Below, in pieces: positions 5,785 to 8,778 of a stretch of 8,778 nt of DNA (the stretch's first letter is position 1; every line of letters starts with the position of its first letter). Source of the stretch: an uncultured Collinsella sp. (GTDB lineage Bacteria; Actinomycetota; Coriobacteriia; Coriobacteriales; Coriobacteriaceae); the NCBI GenBank assembly GCA_900550815.1, contig URTW01000080.1, positions 1 through 8,778 on the forward strand, written 5' to 3'. The notes under the pieces were generated by a model, which worked only from the letters and a program-made list of their open reading frames with translations, had not been told where the DNA came from and searched no databases. The translations under genes were made by a program, and so were the position numbers.

Positions 5785-7692
5785 ATGGAACAGATTATCT
5801 TGAACATACTCGAGGCTCTGCGTCGCGGCGAGACCGTGGACGACAAGGAGCTCGTCAAACTGATACATGCCGAGGCGCGCCGTGAGGGTGCTGACAAACG
5901 CGATTTGGCCAAGCGCCGCCTGCTGCCGTTTTACCAGCGGGTTAAACGTGAGGAGCCGGCTCGGTGGGCTGCGTGGAATGTCGATTCCGATCTGGAACGT
6001 CAACTGCTGCAGGTGCTGCGTATGAAGCCGCGCCGCACGGCCTCGGGCGTGGCGACCATTACCGTCATCACCAAGCCCTGGCCGTGCTCGGGCGATTGCC
6101 TGTTTTGCCCCAACGACCTGCGCATGCCCAAGAGCTATCTGCACGCCGAGCCGGCATGCGCCCGTGCGGAGCAAAATTGCTTTGACCCGTATCTGCAGGT
6201 GAGTGCCCGTTTGACGGCGCTTTCGCAGATGGGGCATGCGACCGACAAGATAGAGCTCATTGTGCTCGGTGGCACCTGGAGCGACTATCCGGAAGGCTAT
6301 CAGACATGGTTTATGTCAGAGCTTTTCCGTGCGCTCAATGACGATGCCGTCGCCGGCGTGGCTGCCAACCCCATGTTGGCGCGTCCGGGCATCAGCCGTG
6401 CCGAGGCAGGGCGCCTGCTCGATGACGCGCCCGCCGATGCGCTGCCGCCGGTGGTGGCGGAGCGTCGCGAGCGCTATCGGGCTGCCGGTATTGCGACCGA
6501 CGAGGCCGAGCTTGCGAGCGGTGTTGCCGGCGAACAGGAGCGCGTAGATGCTGCCGTGGGCGGCTATAACCGTGCGGTGCGTCGTCTGTACGGCCCCGGT
6601 ACGCCCTGGGGCGAGGCTGCCGAGTGGCAGACGGCCACGATGGAGGAGCTCGAGCGTCAGCAGCGCATCAACGAGACGGCGAAGCATCGCGTGGTGGGGC
6701 TCGTTATCGAGACGCGCCCCGATGCCGTGACGCCACAGGCGCTCACGCTCATTCGTCGCCTGGGCTGCACCAAGATTCAGATGGGCATCCAAAGCCTTGA
6801 CCAGCACCTGCTCGATATCAACGAGCGTCGCATTTCGGTGGCGCAGATCGAGCGGGCGTTTTCGCTTGCGCGTCTGTTTGGCTTTAAGATCCACGCGCAT
6901 TTTATGCTCAACTTGCTGGGCGCCACACCCGAGGGGGACAAGCGCGACTACGAGCACTTTATGACTGAGGGGGCCTTTATGCCCGACGAGGTCAAGGTCT
7001 ACCCGTGTGCGCTCATCGAGGGCTCGCGTCTGGTGGGCTGCTACGAGCGCGGCGAGTGGCGCCCCTATACCGAGGAAGAACTGCTCGACGTGCTGGCCGA
7101 CGACATCGTGGTGACGCCGGCGTTCTGCCGTATCAGTCGCATAATCCGCGATTTTAGTTCCGATGACATCATGGTGGGCAACAAGAAGCCCAACCTGCGT
7201 CAGCTCGTTGAGAACCGCCTGGCTGCTCGGAGTGACGGTGCGACGGTGCGCGAGATTCGCTATCGCGAGATCAGTACGGCGGGTGCCGACTTGGATGAGC
7301 TATCTCTTGATGAGGAAGTGGCGTACGAGACGCCGGTGACTTACGAGCGCTTTTTGCAGTGGGTGACGCCGCAGGGCAAGATCGCGGGCTTTTTGCGCCT
7401 GTCGCTGCCCGACCATTCGTTTGTTGCCGCGCATGTGGACGAGTTGCCGACGATGCCGGACGAGGCGATGATTCGCGAGGTGCACGTGTATGGCATGGCG
7501 GCACGCGTGGGTGACCAGGGCCAGGCGGCGCAGCATCACGGGTTGGGGCGTTTGCTCGTAGAGCGTGCGTGCGAGATTGCCCGGGATGCGGGTTATGCGC
7601 GTATCAACGTGATTAGCGCGATTGGCACACGCGAGTACTATCGCCATTTGGGTTTTTACGACCATGGACTCTATCTGCAAAAGGAGCTCTAG
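5785..7692 (+). CDS. elp3: Elp3 family tRNA uridine-34 carboxymethyl-forming enzyme (radical SAM/GNAT)
   Basis: Elp3 uses a radical SAM 4Fe-4S centre and acetyl-CoA to install a carboxymethyl group at C5 of wobble uridine 34 in tRNA. In 635 residues: KPRRTASGVA (81-90); the cluster motif CSGDCLFC (C101, C105, C108, spacing CX3CX2C, whereas yeast Elp3 has CX9CX2C); DKIELIVLGGTWSDYPEGYQ (154-173); IETRPD (308-313); KIQMGIQSLD (330-339); VKVYPCALIEGS (403-414); and a C-terminal GNAT domain with EVHVYGMA (565-572), QHHGLGRLLVERA (583-595) and GTREYYRHLGF (614-624). Residues ~185-300 contain an insertion relative to eukaryotic Elp3, which explains the length. The next gene starts directly after the stop (TAGATG). 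It probably works with the Trm9-like enzyme encoded nearby. Confidence 0.9.
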   Translation: MEQIILNILEALRRGETVDDKELVKLIHAEARREGADKRDLAKRRLLPFYQRVKREEPARWAAWNVDSDLERQLLQVLRMKPRRTASGVATITVITKPWPCSGDCLFCPNDLRMPKSYLHAEPACARAEQNCFDPYLQVSARLTALSQMGHATDKIELIVLGGTWSDYPEGYQTWFMSELFRALNDDAVAGVAANPMLARPGISRAEAGRLLDDAPADALPPVVAERRERYRAAGIATDEAELASGVAGEQERVDAAVGGYNRAVRRLYGPGTPWGEAAEWQTATMEELERQQRINETAKHRVVGLVIETRPDAVTPQALTLIRRLGCTKIQMGIQSLDQHLLDINERRISVAQIERAFSLARLFGFKIHAHFMLNLLGATPEGDKRDYEHFMTEGAFMPDEVKVYPCALIEGSRLVGCYERGEWRPYTEEELLDVLADDIVVTPAFCRISRIIRDFSSDDIMVGNKKPNLRQLVENRLAARSDGATVREIRYREISTAGADLDELSLDEEVAYETPVTYERFLQWVTPQGKIAGFLRLSLPDHSFVAAHVDELPTMPDEAMIREVHVYGMAARVGDQGQAAQHHGLGRLLVERACEIARDAGYARINVISAIGTREYYRHLGFYDHGLYLQKEL

Positions 7693-7935
7693 ATGAACAA
7701 GCCAAGTGTTTCTGCCGGCGTCGTTGCCGGCGTTGCTCTGGGAGCCGCGGCGCTTGGTGCGGCCGCCGTCGCTGTTCGCGCTGCCTGTCTGCAGGTTGCG
7801 CGAACCCGCAATGGGTTGGCGCGTGTGAAACGCGTGCACGATGAGGGCGGCGATGAGATTCGCGTGTTGGTGCAAGGCGGCGTCTACCAAAGCGCGAGCT
7901 ATGTCGGTGAGCGTTGGGCCGAGCCCGTCTTTGCG
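7693..7935 (+). pseudogene. 5' fragment of a spermidine-synthase-like methyltransferase gene
   Basis: The ATG follows the elp3 stop with no gap and has AAGGAG (7681-7686) six bases upstream, so the gene was co-transcribed with elp3. The first 81 residues look real: an alanine/valine-rich hydrophobic N-terminus (~7-30), then IRVLVQGGVYQSASYVGERW and AEPVFA, which resembles the start of spermidine-synthase-like proteins. None of the aminopropyltransferase/SAM core (the GGGxG motif and the following acidic residue) follows. The frame stays open to 8343, but from ~7936 it is only the antisense of an exported-protein gene on the other strand. I infer loss of the 3' part. The family call rests on memory of N-terminal similarity. 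Confidence 0.55.
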
Positions 7936-8252
7936 TCTGCAACGATTGTCCAGTCGTTCTTGGCCGTGACCTTCATGTTAGTAACGTGGATGCCATATGC
8001 CGAGAGGTTGTCGATGGTAATCGTCTCGTCGGAGGGTCCTACAAGCGTTCCGTCGGCTTTGGCGGCAAAGGGGATGACCGTTGGCGCCTTAAACGAAACA
8101 TTGCTTATGTCGGCCTTCACCGTCACATCGGTGGTTCCGACGCGCACCTCTGCGATGGCCGCCGTTGGCGCGGCGCCCATCGCAAGTGCGAGCGTAAGCC
8201 CTGCGCCCACGGCGAGTGCCCTGGCTCCGCTCAGGGTCATGTGTGTGTTCAT
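7899..8252 (-). pseudogene. Exported protein gene, 3' end missing
   Basis: From ATG 8252 (AAGGA seven to eight bases upstream) the product begins with a signal peptide: hydrophobic core ~11-30, with likely cleavage after an Ala around 30-35. A beta-rich region follows (EVRVGTTDVTVKADISNVSF, TVIPFAAKADGTLVG, IDNLSAYGIHV, VTAKNDWTIVADA). Homology-like sequence stops at about residue 107 (~7932). The last ten residues, ending SAQRSPT, are antisense of the spermidine-synthase-like fragment. The style is that of secreted, surface-associated beta proteins about twice as long. It lies downstream of a membrane-anchored protein gene on the same strand. The function is unknown. Confidence 0.6.
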
Positions 8253-8271
8253 AATCGATCCTTTCTGCTCG

Positions 8272-8290
8272 TCACGGACTGTTTCCGTGA
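8272..8290 (-). other. Hairpin in the leader of the exported-protein gene
   Basis: TCACGGA (8272-8278) and TCCGTGA (8284-8290) form a perfect seven-base stem with a five-base loop, 20 bases upstream of the minus-strand ATG at 8252. It is not followed by a T tract. It could protect or separate the downstream message. A GGGG/CCCC stem (about 8306-8324) also lies in this 87-base gap. Confidence 0.4.
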
Positions 8291-8339
8291 TGGTTGGACG
8301 AATGGGGACAGGGTGTGGCCCCTGCGAGCGCGTCGGCCA

Positions 8340-8778
8340 CTAGCCGTCTGCCTGGGCCACCCGCACTTTGACGCGCGTCGGATTGCCGTGGGTGTCGTAG
8401 GTCTTGGCATCGAGTGCCTGAATCTCGATATATGCCTCGCCTTCTTGGATATCGCCGGCGGGGCAGGTCTCAACTGTCTTGCCGGCTTCGACCACACCGG
8501 ACTCATAGATGGTCTCGTCGTTTTGAATCACGCGGAAGCGCTGGGGAAACTTGTTGTCTTGGACGTTTTGCACGTTGACGCGCAACTTGCCGCCTTCCTG
8601 CAACTGTGCGACCGGCGCGACCGAGATCGTCATCATGTTGTCGCGGACGATGGCGTCGAGCTCATCCTGGATTTCTTGGCGCGATTTACCTTCTGCCGTC
8701 GTGACTGAGGCGCCCGCTTCGGGCACGGGCTGCGACTGCCAGGCGTATCGCCCTACGGCGATGAGGGCGCAGACGATA
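8340..8778 (-). CDS. Membrane-anchored protein with beta-sandwich-like domain (partial, N-terminus off the window)
   Basis: About 145 residues are visible on the minus strand, entering at the window edge in an open frame with no start needed. The first visible residues, IVCALIAVGRYAW, look like the end of a transmembrane helix. A polar helical linker follows (SRQEIQDELDAIVRDN). Then comes a beta-rich domain of ~90 residues (MTISVAPVAQLQEGGKLRV to the C-terminal VKVRVAQADG). A GTG at 8726 could be a start but would cut off the hydrophobic segment, so I think the gene continues upstream. It is 87 bases upstream of the exported-protein gene on the same strand and may share its transcript. I do not recognise the family. 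Confidence 0.6.
   Translation of the reverse strand, partial: IVCALIAVGRYAWQSQPVPEAGASVTTAEGKSRQEIQDELDAIVRDNMMTISVAPVAQLQEGGKLRVNVQNVQDNKFPQRFRVIQNDETIYESGVVEAGKTVETCPAGDIQEGEAYIEIQALDAKTYDTHGNPTRVKVRVAQADG

Noticed and set aside
7914..8708. 264-codon plus-strand frame at the right end
   Set aside because: Antisense to the exported-protein fragment and to the partial membrane protein. Those minus-strand products have a signal peptide, a membrane segment and plausible beta domains.
1..8778. CRISPR array, tRNA or rRNA genes
   Set aside because: No regularly spaced repeats, no recognisable tRNA arm pattern and no rRNA-like sequence were seen on either strand.

Overview
The window looks like chromosomal DNA of a high-GC Gram-positive anaerobe of the Coriobacteriia, most likely Collinsella or a close relative. 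This rests on recognised protein styles (TrmB variant, long single-subunit Elp3, exported and surface-protein fragments) and on base composition, not on a database search.

Left end (1-284 and 1842-1968): non-coding DNA that reads as one repeat-like block. It carries a small hairpin (62-92) and a large palindrome with 29-base arms (96-179). The block is split by an IS110-family insertion sequence, placed here at about 285-1841 with a shared GC dinucleotide at both junctions. Its DEDD transposase (589-1827) ends in an unusual XRE-type helix-turn-helix. The left non-coding end (about 300-556) folds like a bridge RNA with two internal loops. All four expected guide segments can be matched by eye to the left flank, right flank, right end and left end of this same element. 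A TTGACA at the right end and a GATAAT at the left end would come together as a promoter only in the circular form.

Middle (1969-3800, minus strand): trmB (tRNA m7G46 methyltransferase, with a substituted catalytic-region motif), preceded by a methyltransferase carrying the Trm9/ALKBH8 signature FSxTRxxPWP.

Divergent plus-strand operon (4068-5686): a membrane-anchored XRE regulator is translationally coupled (ATGA overlap) to a single-pass DUF4097-like beta-repeat protein, and a strong hairpin terminator follows.

Next, elp3 (5785-7692), a radical SAM/GNAT wobble-uridine enzyme, probably transcribed leaderless. Elp3 makes cm5U34, and Trm9-type enzymes methylate cm5U34 to mcm5U34. Their presence within 2 kb of each other suggests a bacterial version of the eukaryotic mcm5U route.

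Right end (7693-8778): elp3 is followed immediately by the first ~81 codons of a spermidine-synthase-like gene. That fragment runs tail-to-tail into the first ~107 codons of an exported protein on the minus strand. Both genes lack their 3' halves, which points to a deletion or rearrangement at about 7927-7937. Upstream of the exported protein on the minus strand is a membrane-anchored protein that runs off the window edge.
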